DNA from: Polyodon spathula
Taxonomy: Eukaryota; Chordata; Actinopteri; Acipenseriformes; Polyodontidae
Direction: 5' to 3'
Length of the DNA: 64,000 bases
NCBI RefSeq assembly: GCF_017654505.1
Contig: NC_054536.1
Span: forward strand, 8,479,794 to 8,543,793
The position numbers were made by a program, and so were the translations under genes. Under the pieces are notes generated by a model. That model saw only the letters and a list, made by a program, of their open reading frames with translations, did not search any database and was not told where the DNA came from. Below are positions 1 to 13,800 of this stretch, piece by piece; position 1 is the stretch's first letter, and each line of letters begins with the position of its first letter.

Positions 1-588
1 TGCTTCTAGTATTAAGCACAATATGTTGTTTCTTGTTCATTTTTGAGAAAATACAGAGTTGTATAATTATCTGAAACTCTGGTAGCACAAAGCTGGATAA
101 AACTTAAAAAGTGATAACTATTTAGTAGGTGTTAAGATCTTGTCACGTTTCTACATCCCACTTTCTCATTAGCAGGAGAAATACAATCTGCAATGAAAAT
201 CAGATGGTGGCGTGGGCCTACTCCAGCACACCCAAATATCAGAACTAAAATAATGAAGGTAGAAAACTGAGATTATCACGGTGGAAGACTGAAAGACACT
301 GAAGAGAATCAGGAGAAGGAGAATGGGAGTGAAAGGCTTTATTGGGGCTAGCTGAACAAGCAATGGGGTGTTACTGAGGAGAGCATGTTGCCTCAAAAGG
401 ATGAACAACTTCTAACAAGAAAGCACCTTAATAATCAAACACCTTCAGAAGCACTGTATGGTCCAGCCACAGCTGGCACTTGTAAAGCTACACGAGCAAC
501 GATATTTGCTCAAATATGCTGTTGCTGCTGTTTGCAGGGTGATGTTCACTAAATAATCTGCTGATTTCTTGAAAAGTCAATGTATATC
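1..588. other. Intergenic or intronic, nothing recognised
   Basis: AT-rich unique-looking DNA with no repeat, domain or promoter signal that I can name. Confidence 0.6.
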
Positions 589-1270
589 TGTGACAACATG
601 GTAAATGATCTGCAGGTGAAGAACAGGTGCAGTAATCCAACTGAAACAAACAGACAACAAAGTACAGGTGAAATGGTGTGTTTATTAATTTGTAATCCAG
701 ACGGTCTGATGACCAGGCAGAAAAGAATAATGATCCAGCAATACCAGCAATGTGCATTGCACAGTAGTTATAAAGGGTTTTCAGTCCCGCAAATAATAAA
801 ACGCTATAAAACACCCACAATGGTCACCAGTCCAATAGTGCTCGTGATGCAAATACAATTAATCGTGATACACAGTGCAGTTTTGACCGGGTTTTGTGCT
901 GTCCCTTGGCGACAGCTCCGGATCGTGTTAACCGTCTAACAATTTCAACAAGCAAACAGACATGACAAAACACTCACGATACAATACGATACAGGTCCTT
1001 TCTGGTTTCATAACACAACCATCAACAAAGGATAAACAGCAAAACAAATAAGCACCGTGCTGCTCCTCCAGCACCACATAGCAATTGCTTTTCTTTTCTC
1101 CTTCTCACTCATGTTCTTTCTCACTGAACACACAACCCCAAGTGAGTGCTTTATGCTTCTATATATATACACAGCTGTGCCGAGATTCAATTACTAATTA
1201 ATTATTCACTTATATTTCGACACGCAAGCACATTTAAAGGCAAACGGCATTAAACTAAATATAACACAAA
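589..1270 (-). mobile_element. Diverged LTR remnant, minus orientation
   Basis: It starts TGTGACAACATGG with an inverted AATAAA at about 680. The part at 1055-1200 matches the LTR at 35119 (CTCCAGCA, a CTTCTCACTCATGTTCT-like stretch, ACACAACCCCAAGTGAGTG, GTGCCGAGATTCAATT). The far end and target duplication were not found. A 119-codon open stretch at 580-939 falls inside and is considered spurious. Confidence 0.5.
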
Positions 1271-1771
1271 TCCAAAATAAAATGAGCAATTTTTATATTA
1301 TCTTACATTGGTATGCATATTTTATTAAAATCATTTGCATTTAGTATATGTAATAAATACAGGGATATGTAGTGTGTATGCTTGTGTATTTATTCAAATG
1401 AACTATCTTTAGTTAGTTCTGCTGTACACTTATTTCATTAATATGTATCTGTGCAACAAGCATTACTAAAAAAAGTCAATAAATGGCACATGGGTAATTA
1501 ATAAGTTTACCAACTTGTTTGAATAATACAAAGAGAAAATATTTATATGAAAACAATTCAACACTTACAAACCAGTGCATTTTTTTAAATACATAATGCA
1601 TCTCATTAGTCAAGTAAAGCTCTGTTTAAACATTGAAAAGTGCATGTCTTTGCATTCTGGATGGATAAGTTATAAGGGGTACAGTACTGGCAGTGAACCC
1701 TTTCCAGTACGACTGTGTCCAGCTGCAGTTGTGCACCATCTGCACAATGCATTCCAGATTGGGATCCCTTT

Positions 1772-2130
1772 AAACTAGGGCTGCTACGATTAAATTGATA
1801 ATCGTTTTTTCAATCAATTCCATTCCAGACAAATACTGGATAATCGATTAAATAATTACTATTTCAATATGTTAATAACAATATTTATTTATATCAAATG
1901 ATCTTTCTGTGAGAGGTACAATCATCGATATTTTTCCGAACGATTACATTTTGTGCCCAATTAATTGGAGGCTTAACTGACAGCTCTACGTTGTAAATAT
2001 AGGGTCATGTACTGTAGCTCACAGTACATTGTTTGAGTAGAAAGACGTGTTTATTGTGTTTCACTGTATGTTTTAATCTAGGCTGCACAGTGATTCTAAT
2101 CAGTAGTCTATCATTACACTGAAGGCGGCA
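1772..2130. repeat. Possible DNA-transposon relic (CTAGGGCTGC end)
   Basis: CTAGGGCTGCTACGATTAAA with nested ATCGATTAA words resembles the end of a short fish DNA transposon. The other end near 2085 (CTAGGCTGCACAGTGATT) may be its partner. No target duplication was confirmed. Confidence 0.3.
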
Positions 2131-2736
2131 TTGGCCAAAATGACTTGACTTGTCTTATAATGTTACCCTTTTATCAAAAGTCTGCAGCACAACTATAGAG
2201 GTGGATCTTTCTTAACTATCTATTGAAACCACCCACTCCTTTATGCAGTTAATTTGAATGCTCATCTGAGCAACAAAACCCAACTGGAATGAACAACTGT
2301 CTGCACTGCAAATCAACAGAAATAGTTCAAAGCCAGCCCCATGCCAAGATAATATATCATTATTTTTGTCCAATTAAAATAAAATAAAAAACAACAACAT
2401 TGTGTTTACCAATTGGCATTGTATGCACTGAACCTTTAAATAAACAAAAGAACAAGCCAATAACTTAATAATTCACTGAGATTTATTACAGACCCTGCAA
2501 TTACAGACCCTGAAATTAATTAGCCTCGTCTGTAACCTTATGAAACAATTACCTCTCATAAAGATAAGAAGGCCATTCTGAGTATATGCAGAATATAAAT
2601 TCAGAATGCATCACATTGAAAGGAAAAAAAAAAGAAAACATGGTGACAACAACATTTTAAAACTCACAATTTTTCTGTCTGAACAGTTTTTGTAATTCAA
2701 CGAGCGTAAATTCACTTTTAAAGAATTACTCCAAAA

Positions 2737-2832
2737 TCTGTGATCAAACCTCACTGCATGCTAGTCAATACAGCATTCTCACTATCTGTGATCAAACCTC
2801 ATTGCACACTGGTCAATACAGCGTTCTCACTA
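2737..2832. repeat. 48-bp tandem duplication
   Basis: TCTGTGATCAAACCTCACTG and the rest of 2737-2784 recur at 2785-2832 with about five differences. Confidence 0.9.
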
Positions 2833-2839
2833 TCTGCAT

Positions 2840-5262
2840 TAAGTGTTTGCATTACAATGCTCATTGGTTAACACCTTTCGCATGTCACAGTCTTCTACAG
2901 CTCAGGTCTTCAACAAATCAGTTACCAGTCACATCTGACTGCAGGAAGGCAAATCACATTAGCTATAATTTCCATCCCTGTTCCTTTTTAGACAATTAAA
3001 AAGCTAGATTTTGAAAAGCTGGAAGTCAGGTGATTAGAAAATAAAGCCCATTCAGGGATCATTTCTACCCCCCTGTGAAACTGTGATCTTGGAGAAATGT
3101 TCAAAGTACTTATTCAGACCCCCATTTTAACACTCTGCTCAAGGCCTGGCACCGTCAATCTTCTGACACCATACAGGTTAGATTTTTTGCATATTGTCTT
3201 CCTCACTATGTGTCTGCTTCATTTTAGTAGCAACAGAAAGAGGAAATTACCAGAGGTTAATTTTTTTTTGTTTTATTTTTTATTTGCCAAACCATCCCGT
3301 AATATCATTTAATTCCAGATGTGGTTGAGGGTATACACAGGTAAACAGCATTTACCCACTTTTAATTTGAGCAATATAGCGTTTATCCACTTCTCATGTA
3401 AGGGATACAGCTTACTTCTTTCTACTCTCCTGTGATATGCAGATCCTGGGTTAAAGACAAGATATTTTAACTGTGAGCATCTGTGTTGTGTTGCTGCGTG
3501 TGAGACTGACAGCTGAGAGCTCAGTCAGAACTGTGGCACGAGCGGTGGGGCGTGGCCACTGGACTGCATGTTCTGTTTGTGTGTGTGTATATGAGAGTGT
3601 AGTGAATGTGTGTGTGAGTGTTCTGTGATTGGTTGTTTATGTTCTGTTGTTAGGCACACTGGACCTGGAGGAAGCTCACAGAATTGTTCACATGAAGCGC
3701 ACATGAAGAGCACCTCAGAGGAAATCACTGTGGTGGTGGGGGGGGGGTGTCTCTGGTTGGCTGAGGATTAATAACAATAACATCTGTTCATGGCCATTGA
3801 CATGTGTAATTCCTAATCGAGTGGCCACATTCTGTGTGATGCTGCTTGTAATGATAAAGATAGCCTTTGTAAAGTATCCTGTCCACATCCAATGTGTCAG
3901 ACTGTAGTGTTCAGTGTTCTTGAGACAAGGTTCACAAAGGTTCAAGAAATCACCTTCAGCAGCTGGGCAAGTTCAGACCCAAACTCCACCGATAGTGTTT
4001 CACCATGACCTCTACCTGAACAGCGTCAATAAGACAATACAACAGGACTGCAACTCATCTTATAAAACACTGCTGATTGGGTTATATATTTTCACTTTCA
4101 TACTAGCGGTTGATATTTGCATGTCATTAATCTTTAGACAGCAGAAGTGGCAGCAGCATCAGACTGGCACTGACTTTTAACATCAGTCTTGAGCGGAGTT
4201 ACGTAGAGAATAATGGTGAGGATGTTGTGCCATCTGTTTATTCTTCCGGGAGATTTTGGCACGTAGAAGCCAAGCCTGAAGGCATCATTGCAAATCTAAA
4301 TCAATCTGTGAAATCACCAGTCAGTAGCTGCAAAACAGCAACATTGCAAAGAAAATCTTGTTAATACTTACCACTGAAGTTCCTTACAATTGACTGTGAA
4401 AGCCTTTCATACTAGCCTGCCAGCATGAAAATAAATGGTTCTTAATACTGCTCTGTTCAATTTAAAAATGTGAATGGGACTTTGATGTCTATCAACAAGG
4501 CATTAGTCTGAGACGACTAAAACAAATTTCACATTTACAGCAAAAATATAGCATCATATAAACACCAGTATATTGCTTTTATTTCTTAACAACATGGTCG
4601 AAAGGGGTTTACTACTTCTGGCAGCAAAAAGTGACACATGTATTATGCATATTTATCTCAGTACCAAATCTAATGATTTACAGCAATGATAACTATCCAT
4701 ACTAGTCCCCTATATAACGTATTTATTTGTAGGGGATGGCCAACCTTCTACAAAACCAAATCTAGAAAGAAAACAGTTGCTATAACAATCTATAAAACTT
4801 TTGAAAAAAACTGTGTTAGCATTGTTATTGCTGTGAAATGTTAGCACATTGTGCTAGGGTACACGCGATCAGAAACTATAACACCAAACAGCTTTCGAGT
4901 TGAGAGCACAGCACTACAGTTCTGTTGTACAGGAGGGTATTTTCTCCGATGCCATTTAATAGATGCATATCATGCCAAACACTGTCTACACAGATTTCAC
5001 GGTACTACAGAATGTTTTGTAATACCAAGATATAGTGCAACTTTGTTTTTTAAATCAAAATGATTAAATTAGCATGTTATTGGTTGCAAAATATGAATAA
5101 ATTTCTACATTAGACTGTAGGTTTCTCCAGACACATGGTGGAGCTTTGGGGCAGTGTTTCTGATTTGGTACAACAGTGGTAGCATTTTAGATTCAACGGC
5201 TTAATCTGCTCCAGGCAATTCTGATTTTTAGTAAGAATGTGTTAGAAAATATTATTAGATTC
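2840..5262. other. Intergenic or intronic, nothing recognised
   Basis: AT-rich DNA. A slightly GC-richer patch at 3530-3720 starting TGTGGCACGAGCGGTGGGG could be an LTR piece but has no clear ends. A G10 run is at 3738-3747. Short frames are not convincing. Confidence 0.6.
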
Positions 5263-5287
5263 TGTGTGTGTGTGTGTGTGTATGTAC

Positions 5288-5378
<91 letters not shown>

Positions 5379-5393
5379 CACACACACACACAC
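5263..5393. repeat. Compound (TG)n(TA)n(CA)n palindrome
   Basis: (TG)9 at 5263-5280, an interrupted TA tract at 5281-5372 and (CA)n at 5378-5393 together form a long self-complementary palindrome. Open frames on both strands here are repeat artefacts. Confidence 0.97.
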
Positions 5394-5399
5394 GGTACA

Positions 5400-8300
5400 T
5401 TTACCCCCAGGCCATGGACCTGACATATTTGAAAAGAACAGAACCCCTGGCAATTAATTTTTACTACTGTTCCAGAATGCCAATCCCAAGAAAGAACCAA
5501 CATCAGTGGATTTGAAAAAACTAAATTTTAACACACTGTAAGCTTCGGAATCATCATGTATTTTGATATTTATTTATGTGAACAGCGTTTTCTACACTTT
5601 AATTGTGATTCATATACTGATGTTTTTATTATAATAAGAAAAAGAGAAGAATAATTATTATTATTTGCGATACAGACCAAAGTTTGTACATTAGTGTGCC
5701 TAGATTCAGTGACTGAGGTGACCTCAAACCCAGGAAGGCCCATCTGTAGTCTCCTTGATGTAGATTTGTAATTCAAGACAATGAAAATGTTTCTTCCACG
5801 ACCATTACCATTAATGCTGTTCCTGTAACATCCTTTTTCTATTAACATTCCCCAGTTCCTCTTAACAAATCCTTCAGTCTGCCAACTGAAACAAATTAAA
5901 TGGTGAAGTTCCAGGCTTCATCAAGAAAAAAATTAAAATAAACACCGTCCTCTGACAGAGAGAGAGAGAGAGAGAGAGATGTAAGTTCAAAATGTACAAT
6001 GCTTTCTATGTGACTTACAGTACTATGCTTGTCTGGTACCAGAGCTGGCATTGCTGGACATACTTATAATATCACAATAGTGTGAACTACAGTAATATAC
6101 AGTGGTAATCTATTGCATTACCAAATCAATTCTAGAGTGCTACCATAACAAGGCCACTCTCCATTGTGCTGCCACAGTACTTGGCAAGAATCTGACACAA
6201 ACACAAAGCCATGGATACCAAAACAGGACCTCTGAGTAGGCTTCTAAATATAACATTATTTCCTGCAAAATTTGTAATTATTTATTTATTTACTTTTTAA
6301 ACGTGGTAGAAACTCTAAACTAAAACAGCTGGCATTTCAACTGCAATCTAAGGTTTTTTGTCTTGCTACTTTCGAAGCATGTTCAGTCTTGTATCAACAG
6401 TTACATTTTTCTTTTGTCTCAGATCGTTTCTTTGTCTAAGTGCTCGGCAGAAAACACAGTGTTGATTTTGTATGTTGGGGGTGATGTAAATTAGGGATGC
6501 CAGTTGTGTCTGCAGAGTAACAGAGATTGAGTGTAAGTGGAGGATGAAATGTATTAAAAACCCTTTAGGAGTCTAAATGTTTTTGGAATAAAATAGTCCA
6601 GATAATAAAAATGTCATCATATAACAGTATAAAATGTGGGTTTAATTATCCAGAAGGCAGAGAGAATGAATCACGGATAAATCTGAACATTTGGACAGTG
6701 CTTGTTCCGAATGCAGCTTTCCTAACTACAGATAAAACATGTTACTACCTGTATCCATGCCTTGCTGTTTTATGATCTCTCTCATCTTATAATTAAGGAT
6801 GGATTTTGCCTGGTTAGTTCAACACCTGAGTTGGAGATTTCCCATTAAAACCAGGGCTATATATTATAGGTGAGTAATGAAGTAAAAGATAGAGCCTATA
6901 ATTGCTTCTGTGAGTATACAGGAGTGTGTCTTCTGCCCAGTGTCTAGCAGTGTTTTAAAAAGAGATGCTTGAAACCTATCTTCAAGGAGATTATAGAGAA
7001 TGTGTGATGGTTCTATTAACCCCAAATAACCTACATACTCTATTCATAAACAATCATCCACAAATATTGACACACATTGTTGCTTTAAAGAGCTTTTTTT
7101 ATTTTTTTTTTTAATGAATTCATTAGTAACGGGTACAGTACTGACCTGTGTAGTCCAGTTTATCTCCAGTTTTGTTTTAAAATGAAACGGCCTACAGCAA
7201 GAGCCAGTACAGATGCATCATTTCTTTAGCGCCAAGAGCATGTATTTTAGTAGTCAACGTGTTCTATTGCAGCTATACTGTACTACTTCAATAAATAACA
7301 CCCCACAGCCTATAAAACAACGAACACGAGGAACACAGTAGAATATGGATAAGCCACAAGGCTGCCTGGTTAGAAGTGTGGGTGTCATGGACAGTAATAC
7401 TGACATCAACATTACTCACCCTGTACATTGCTTTACTTTCACGATAAGGACAGCATGTCAACTCATTTTGTAAACCAGTAGAAAGCCTGTGGTTTTTTAA
7501 CCTCTGTGAAATTTAGCAAAATATTTATTGGTGTGGAGGACGTCACTGGATCATTCACTATCCTTTGCAGTTTGCCTTGCATCTGTAAGCTTACATAAGG
7601 GTGCAAAAATTCTCTGTGGTTTTGCTCTTTGTAGCGCTGCATTGCCCAGCACATCATCCCTTGCATGCCATGTCTGTTGCCTACTACTCTCCGGGTGTTT
7701 ATGCCGAGCCAGCGCCTTAACCTTTCCCATTCTTGCATACATTTTTTGAAAGTTACTTAACTCTTTCAGCACAAAGTAACTTTACAGAAAGACTACACTT
7801 AGGAGAACTAATGAAATAGTGTCAGTGTCTGAATTCTTTAGCCATTATTTAGTTTGCTGTATTTGCAACAGGAACGGTTGCACAGGACATTAGAAAGTGA
7901 ACTGAAAAGAAGCATGTGTCAAAGCGTTGTGAGGCAAACAGAACAAAACACATTTCAGACATCCCTGAACAGGATTTAGTTTCCAAACTGGAAAGACGTG
8001 GAGGGCAGTATCTAGCATGCCAGTGTTTCAGTGGTTACATGGTTGCTAAGTCAGTCCATGAGTAGGGAAGGGGGTCAGTTTTGAAAAGTGCTGTACCATA
8101 AAATGTGCTTATGAATAAGCAACATTAATTTGGGGAGCCAATCACGAAGGTACCATAGATTCGGCTCATTTCTGGTATCGTCAAACTAGATGAATTGTAG
8201 TGACTTTGGTATACAAATTATTTATATATAAATTAGTCTCTAGGCGCACTGTTTAAGAACGTCCAAATGTTGATAACTGAGACATACCATAAATGTTCGG

Positions 8301-8865
8301 TGATATAATGCAGTTCATTGATTCCATAGTCAAACAATACAACGAGCATAACATTATTAACATACATGGTTAATATACTAATGCTGAATATGTCTTATCA
8401 CACAAAGTGTCTACTTTGCATTAGTATTTTCAATACCCGTTTCTCGTTGCACCACTCAATATGCACCAGAATTAATTCAACTTCCCATTCAGGAAGGAAT
8501 CCAACATTTCCATACCTAATTTAGATGTTTAGACGTAATGTACCAAACTAATAACCTGTTATCAACCTCAGTTGATTATATATTCAAATTAACTCACATG
8601 GGGCAATGATGAAATTCTCTGCATTTACGAGGCAACTCCTTTTGAGTTGCACATTTCAAACAAACATAAGACATTTCTTACACACTCTAAAAACAGGAAG
8701 TTATAGTCTATTTCTAGAACAGTTTCCACTTGATAGCATTTGCTTCAGTTACTTTCTCGAGTCATAAAGTATTTAATATTAGATATGTTAATAGTTCCGT
8801 TGATCAGATGTAACTCAGTTCAGCTAATGCATTGCAACTGAAAAGTTATACAGCTTGTAAGCGTT
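5400..8865. other. Intergenic or intronic, nothing recognised
   Basis: Apart from the GA repeat, unique AT-rich DNA. Overlapping open stretches on both strands at 7460-7770 look like chance. Confidence 0.6.
5957..5979. repeat. (GA)n microsatellite
   Basis: About 11 GA units. Confidence 0.9.
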
Positions 8866-8869
8866 CTTG

Positions 8870-9520
8870 TGGCGATTCTCGGAACCTTCCAAAAACATAA
8901 CTGACAGCTTCGCTTCAGTTAGTTTCGTGCAGATACGTGGAAACAAAGACCCGCTTTCGGATTAATGTAGTATCTAGCTTACTGATCCAGTCTCTCGTAG
9001 CACAGACCCAGGGCCCTTCCTCAGAAGATGATTCTAGCCATTATTCAGAACATTGGTTCTTCCTTGCCTTCTGTGAATTCAAGCATGTATGCTCCCAAAC
9101 TCTGCAAATTTGTTCAGAGCAGCGTAGCATCCATGTCGTCCCTCCGAACTTCAAGGCAACTCTAGCAGGAAGACACTACTTGTGCACACTTCCTTTGCGG
9201 TCAGCACGCATGTCTGGGCGCAGCAGCTTGACTGGAAGCAGCAGCACGCAGCAGAAGCTCGCTCACACAGCAGAAGCTTGCTCCACTTCGAAAGTCAGCG
9301 GGTTTTGTGATTCTCTCTTCAACCCTGCGATTGGCTAGTCTAGTATTTTGGGCAGTGCCTGAGTCCATGTGAAGTGTCTTTCATTGGTTGTTCTCGTACC
9401 GACGTGGCCCCTTGTCGGCTGGACTTACGACGAGGACTGGTTCCCATCTAGCGTGAAGACACCTAGAACTGTTTGGCTTGTGGCGCCGAACGGATCATTC
9501 AGCGATCGTGAAGATAAACC
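8870..9520 (-). promoter_or_regulatory. CpG-dense block, candidate orphan promoter
   Basis: By eye about 23 CpGs fall between 9130 and 9510, well above the local background. Two ATTGG motifs on + (near 9331 and 9382) form CCAAT boxes on the minus strand, suggesting a leftward start near 9260. On that strand a donor-like GTAAGC begins at 8982, so a non-coding first exon of roughly 9260-8983 is possible. A 133-codon open stretch on + overlaps the block, but its composition is not protein-like and I do not call it a gene. Confidence 0.35.
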
Positions 9521-9837
9521 ATGTGTCCAGTATTTAGTATATATGGATGAAAACAAATAACAACATTTTGTTCGTAATGTCATTTCCAAGTAATTACACA
9601 GTACTTACCATAATATATTACAATGTAATTACATGGTCTGCCATCTAAAGTTCTACCCATTGGTTTCAGTGTTTCTTCATTATACAGTAGCCTTTGCAAA
9701 AGGCAGCTGAACTAGGCACACATTATTGATAGGTCTCGTTGCGAAACAGGGATCGCCTTATTTTAGAAACGTGAGCCCCAGTCAGAAAGTTTTTAACTGA
9801 GAAGTTAAAACAGTTTTCAATTACCTTTTTAGGGTCC

Positions 9838-10260
9838 TGTGACAGGATGACGTGCGTGGTGGCGTCAGGTCAGAAGCAGGAAGAGACAGACACTGCAGGT
9901 ACGGTACAAAAACGCACTTGCGTCGTGTTTATTTTAAGATAAACAAAAAAATACTTAAACAAGACAAACACCTGCCCACCGAGCTAAATAAAAATATTAA
10001 TCAAAAACACTCACGAACACTAAACAACTTTTCTTTATCTTTCTTTTTTTAATTAATTCTCTCTCCTCTCGTTCCTCCTCCTGAACACCCCTGTACCAAT
10101 ACCACTGCTGGTAGTTTAGTGGTGATGCATGGCATTGCATCTGAGGTTTTTTCTTTCTTCTTGGAAATAAACAAAACTTGGACGGCATGTCAACCTCAAT
10201 CCCTTCACCTCTTTCTCACTCCTTTGCAGTGGCCACACCCCTATTACAGCGCCATTTCAT
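9838..10260 (-). mobile_element. LTR remnant, minus orientation
   Basis: It starts TGTGACAGGATGACG and shares the block GTGGCGTCAGGTCAGAA with the LTR at 35119 (GTGGTGACGTCAGACCAGAA there). An inverted AATAAA lies near 9930. The distal end is unclear; CCACACCCC near 10230 may be its relic. Confidence 0.5.
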
Positions 10261-10371
10261 TTTTGTTTCCAACATGTAAAACTGACACAGCATGCATTCA
10301 ATATCAGATATATCACAGTTGTGAACATTATCCTTTCCATTTTGAAAATTAATTTAAAAAATAAATGTCCT

Positions 10372-10858
10372 GGGATCCCAGTGTGGCTCATCCAGTTAAA
10401 GCGCTGACACTGGGAGAGCAGGATGAGTCACACAGCTTGGACGCTGCCAGTTCACGTCCAGGCTGTGCAAAGAGGCCGAAGTTTGCTGGGGACCCCAAGG
10501 AGGGGCATCACATTGGGAAAACCAGCTGGGATTGCTTCTCCTCATCGCGCATCAGCGAACCCTTCTGGCCAGGCACCGAACACATTCAGAGTGGATAAGA
10601 AGCAGGGCTGATCCGCCCACCTCTGCTCTGGATTGCTCTGCATGAAAGCGATTCTGGCTTTAGGCTTGTGAGATCGGAGGATGCTCACATGCCCTCAGAA
10701 CATCTGTGCTGCGTGGGGACTCGCTGCAGTGAGGAGAAAAAACATTCCAAATTGGATATTCCAAATTGGGGGAAAATAAATAAATAAAAAAAAATAATAA
10801 TAAATAAAAATAATAATGTGTCACTCTAAAATTAAACAAATAAATAAATAAATAAATA
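10372..10858 (+). mobile_element. tRNA-derived SINE with 9-bp target duplication
   Basis: The head resembles a tRNA promoter: an A-box region TGGCTCATCCAGTTAAAGCG (~10384) and a B-box-like AGTTCACGTCC (~10449). An unrelated body follows, then a long A-rich tail of AAATA/AATA units (10770-10858). AAATGTCCT is repeated exactly on both sides (10363-10371 and 10859-10867), proving a retroposed insertion. The 5' flank may itself be LTR remnant DNA. Confidence 0.8.
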
Positions 10859-10869
10859 AAATGTCCTAA

Positions 10870-13800
10870 TGCTATTGTTATGATTGCATTTGAAACAATG
10901 TAAAAATGTTATAAATGGTTCTACCTGTAAAGTAGAAGTGAATTGTAGCATCCACTTATAAATGGATTGTCTACTTGATTTAGATCTTATTTTGCTCTTC
11001 ATGGTAGGTGATCTGTTTTTTTTTTCTGGATTAAGCTGTTGTTATTTAATAGACAATTATGGGATTATGAGGACCCTTGATGTGCCTGCACTGGTTAATT
11101 AACTTTGATCTAGGCTGTACTTGGTTTATTAATAATTAATAATACAGTAAAGTTAAACTGTATTTAATCTAGCAACAGTCACTTTAAATAATTAAAAAAG
11201 TAAAGTTCCTACATAGTCTTTTAGTCATCCTTATAATAACTGTAAAATCCCAGAACAAATTTGGGAAAATGATAACATCTCTTTCTCGCCCTGCGATGAA
11301 TCAAGGCTAAGCTTACTGGTTCGATCCACAGCTCACGGTACAAAAAAACAATGCCAAGGTTTTACAGCTTTCTTGATTAAACATCACAACACTATACATA
11401 TAAAAATATGATGAACAAAGTTCCTAGAATTTCCTTCTGTCTTGCTGGCAATACACAGCTGAACACTTGACGGTGCTGGTGTTTACTAATACAAGAACAA
11501 TCTAGCTGATCTAGCGTACTGCATGTCTATGGCAGGCAACAATACACGAACAGTAGCTCCTAAACCTGTGGTGAAAGCATCTTAGAACAGACTTCTCAAA
11601 AAATACAGATAAGGGTCAAGCAGCAAGTATTGTTTAAACCTTTTATTTTGTTCCAGTTTGTTTTGTTGAATAAATGTGCACTCTAGTGCTTAAACTGCAG
11701 CTTCCTTGTCTCAGAGTCTCTTTCTTGCCACTAACATCTGGGCACACATTGCTACCCTGTCACACAACCTTTGAAAAGACACACTATACCATTCAACTTG
11801 AGATTCTTTTCACTTTATTTTTATAACTGGGGAACATTTTACAAAGATTAAACATAGAACGCAGTACCTTCTTATTCATAGGAAAGTTTCTGAAGGTCAA
11901 ATGCCAACTGATTCTGAAGCGTATCTATAGTAACATTTAAAAGGCACCTTTGTACACTGGTAATTATTAGCTTTTAACAAGAACTACACATAGTGGACTT
12001 GAAATGCTACCTTTCAGGCCAAAATGCTGTCAGTTACAATATTTATATGTTTCCTAGGTTTTTTTTTTATCAGTTCACATACCTAACAGTCAGTGAAAGT
12101 GTTTGGTTTCTTCAGTGTGGTAAAATATTAACGTTTAATGAAGCAATTGAACATTTTCTCCAACAAGAGATTGTGGTTCAATGTATTTGTTTGAAAACAA
12201 CACAACCTGACCCATTCCTTTGTTTGTTATATTGTTCTATTTTTCTTTGAAAATAGAACTGTGTTCAGTGACTGGGCTGTAACAACAAACAGATCATAAT
12301 TGATTTTAGATAAGAATTTCTCTTGACTCCTTGGAAACACGCAATGTAATTCTAGACCTGAGCACACTCACTTTTCTTTCCTATACACAATATACAGGTA
12401 TAGCCAGAATATAGGAGATTCTTACCTGATCCCAGGTAATTTCATGACGGTTTAGCAGAATCTGACCTACTGTAGAACTCTTGCAATGACGAACCCTAAG
12501 TTTCTGTTTTAGAGTGAATGTAGATCAATAAAACAGAACACATTTTAAAAAGAAATATAGCTTGTAAAACAGTTTGAACCAGGAGATGCATAGAGAACTC
12601 TGGGCCAGTTCACCCAAACTTACTGATATCATGGGTCCTCTCAGGTCTTTATTTATTTCAATTTTTGACAAAGGTGTAGGAAATTTGTAATGAGCAGTTA
12701 TCTGTGTGAAAATAAATAAATAATGATGTTCTATTCACTATAGCTGCTTTGAAACACAACCCAATATCTGGTGTGCAGCACACCTTCACAGGTGACAAGT
12801 TATTTTGAAGAGCCTAGCAGTCAGTAAATTTTAACTTTTAAAAAACTGTACTTTACTATACAAATATAATACAATGTAAAAGTTATTACAGTAATTCCAG
12901 CTGTACAACAACTATTTAAACTCACATTTCCAAGGGTACAGTAATTGTGCAGCTGCACACGCTGCTGGAATTTGATTTGAATAGTTCACAGGATGCCTCC
13001 CCTTAAACAGATTCCTAAGGTAAATGTACAGCAGTAATGTTCATTTTTCCATGCTTTTCCCATGGTTATAATCTGTATTTATTGTAGTTCACCTGGCTTT
13101 TGGCTCAGGATGCATAACTCCAGTCATCTACCACACAGCAGAGTCTTCATCGACAGGCACCATCACTTCATTTGAGTCCTTATTAACATTAACCATTTAA
13201 TGTCTTGGCCTGCACTGCGTTGCCGTGAACTGCATCTAGAAATGCTTTCGACGCAAGCTGATGAGTGTATTCTATCTTAAAGAGAGTGCACTTGACACTG
13301 TAGGTCTTAAATTTGATCCTTGTCACTACCACTCTACAATGGAGAGGATGTATAATTTCAATGGTGCTTATAGCTAATCAGAAAATCTTAAAACGATTGT
13401 GTTTCTACATGATGCTATACTGTGTGCCTATCTCACTCGCAGTGATGTTATCCAACTACTGTTTTACATTTATAGTGTACAATGTCAGTAATATACAGAG
13501 CAGCATTATTGTAGCCATTTCATTATCTACAGACTGTACTGGTAATCAAATAAGTGAACATTAGTGAATACTGAGGTAATTCGCACACACATCAATTAGC
13601 TGGAGTAGTGGTCTTATTTGGCCAATTAATAAACGGTTGCTTGACAGGGCACTAATTTAATGATCTTCCTTGCTACTGGATATTGACTTTTTGATTTTTA
13701 TCTGCACAAACAGTTTAGAAGCATTTCTAAGCCAATACTAATGAAGTTGAACACAGCTTGACCAAAAGCTTTCTGAATAATGAATTACTCTGAGGAATCC

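Noticed and set aside
580..939. 119-codon open frame on +
   Set aside because: It starts within an LTR-like remnant and has no similarity to retroelement proteins that I can see.
3515..3720. Possible LTR beginning TGTGGCACGAGCGG
   Set aside because: No matching end, poly(A) signal or target duplication could be found.
5193..5515. Overlapping open frames of Tyr-Ile repeats on both strands
   Set aside because: Translations of the TG/TA/CA microsatellite.
8937..9338. 133-codon open frame on +
   Set aside because: It lies in the CpG-dense block, where stops are rarer by composition. No domain is recognisable and the promoter signals point to the other strand.
11275..11345. tRNA-like GGTTCGATCCAC stretch
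   Set aside because: Only a B-box-like word; no cloverleaf can be drawn and no A box is at the right distance.
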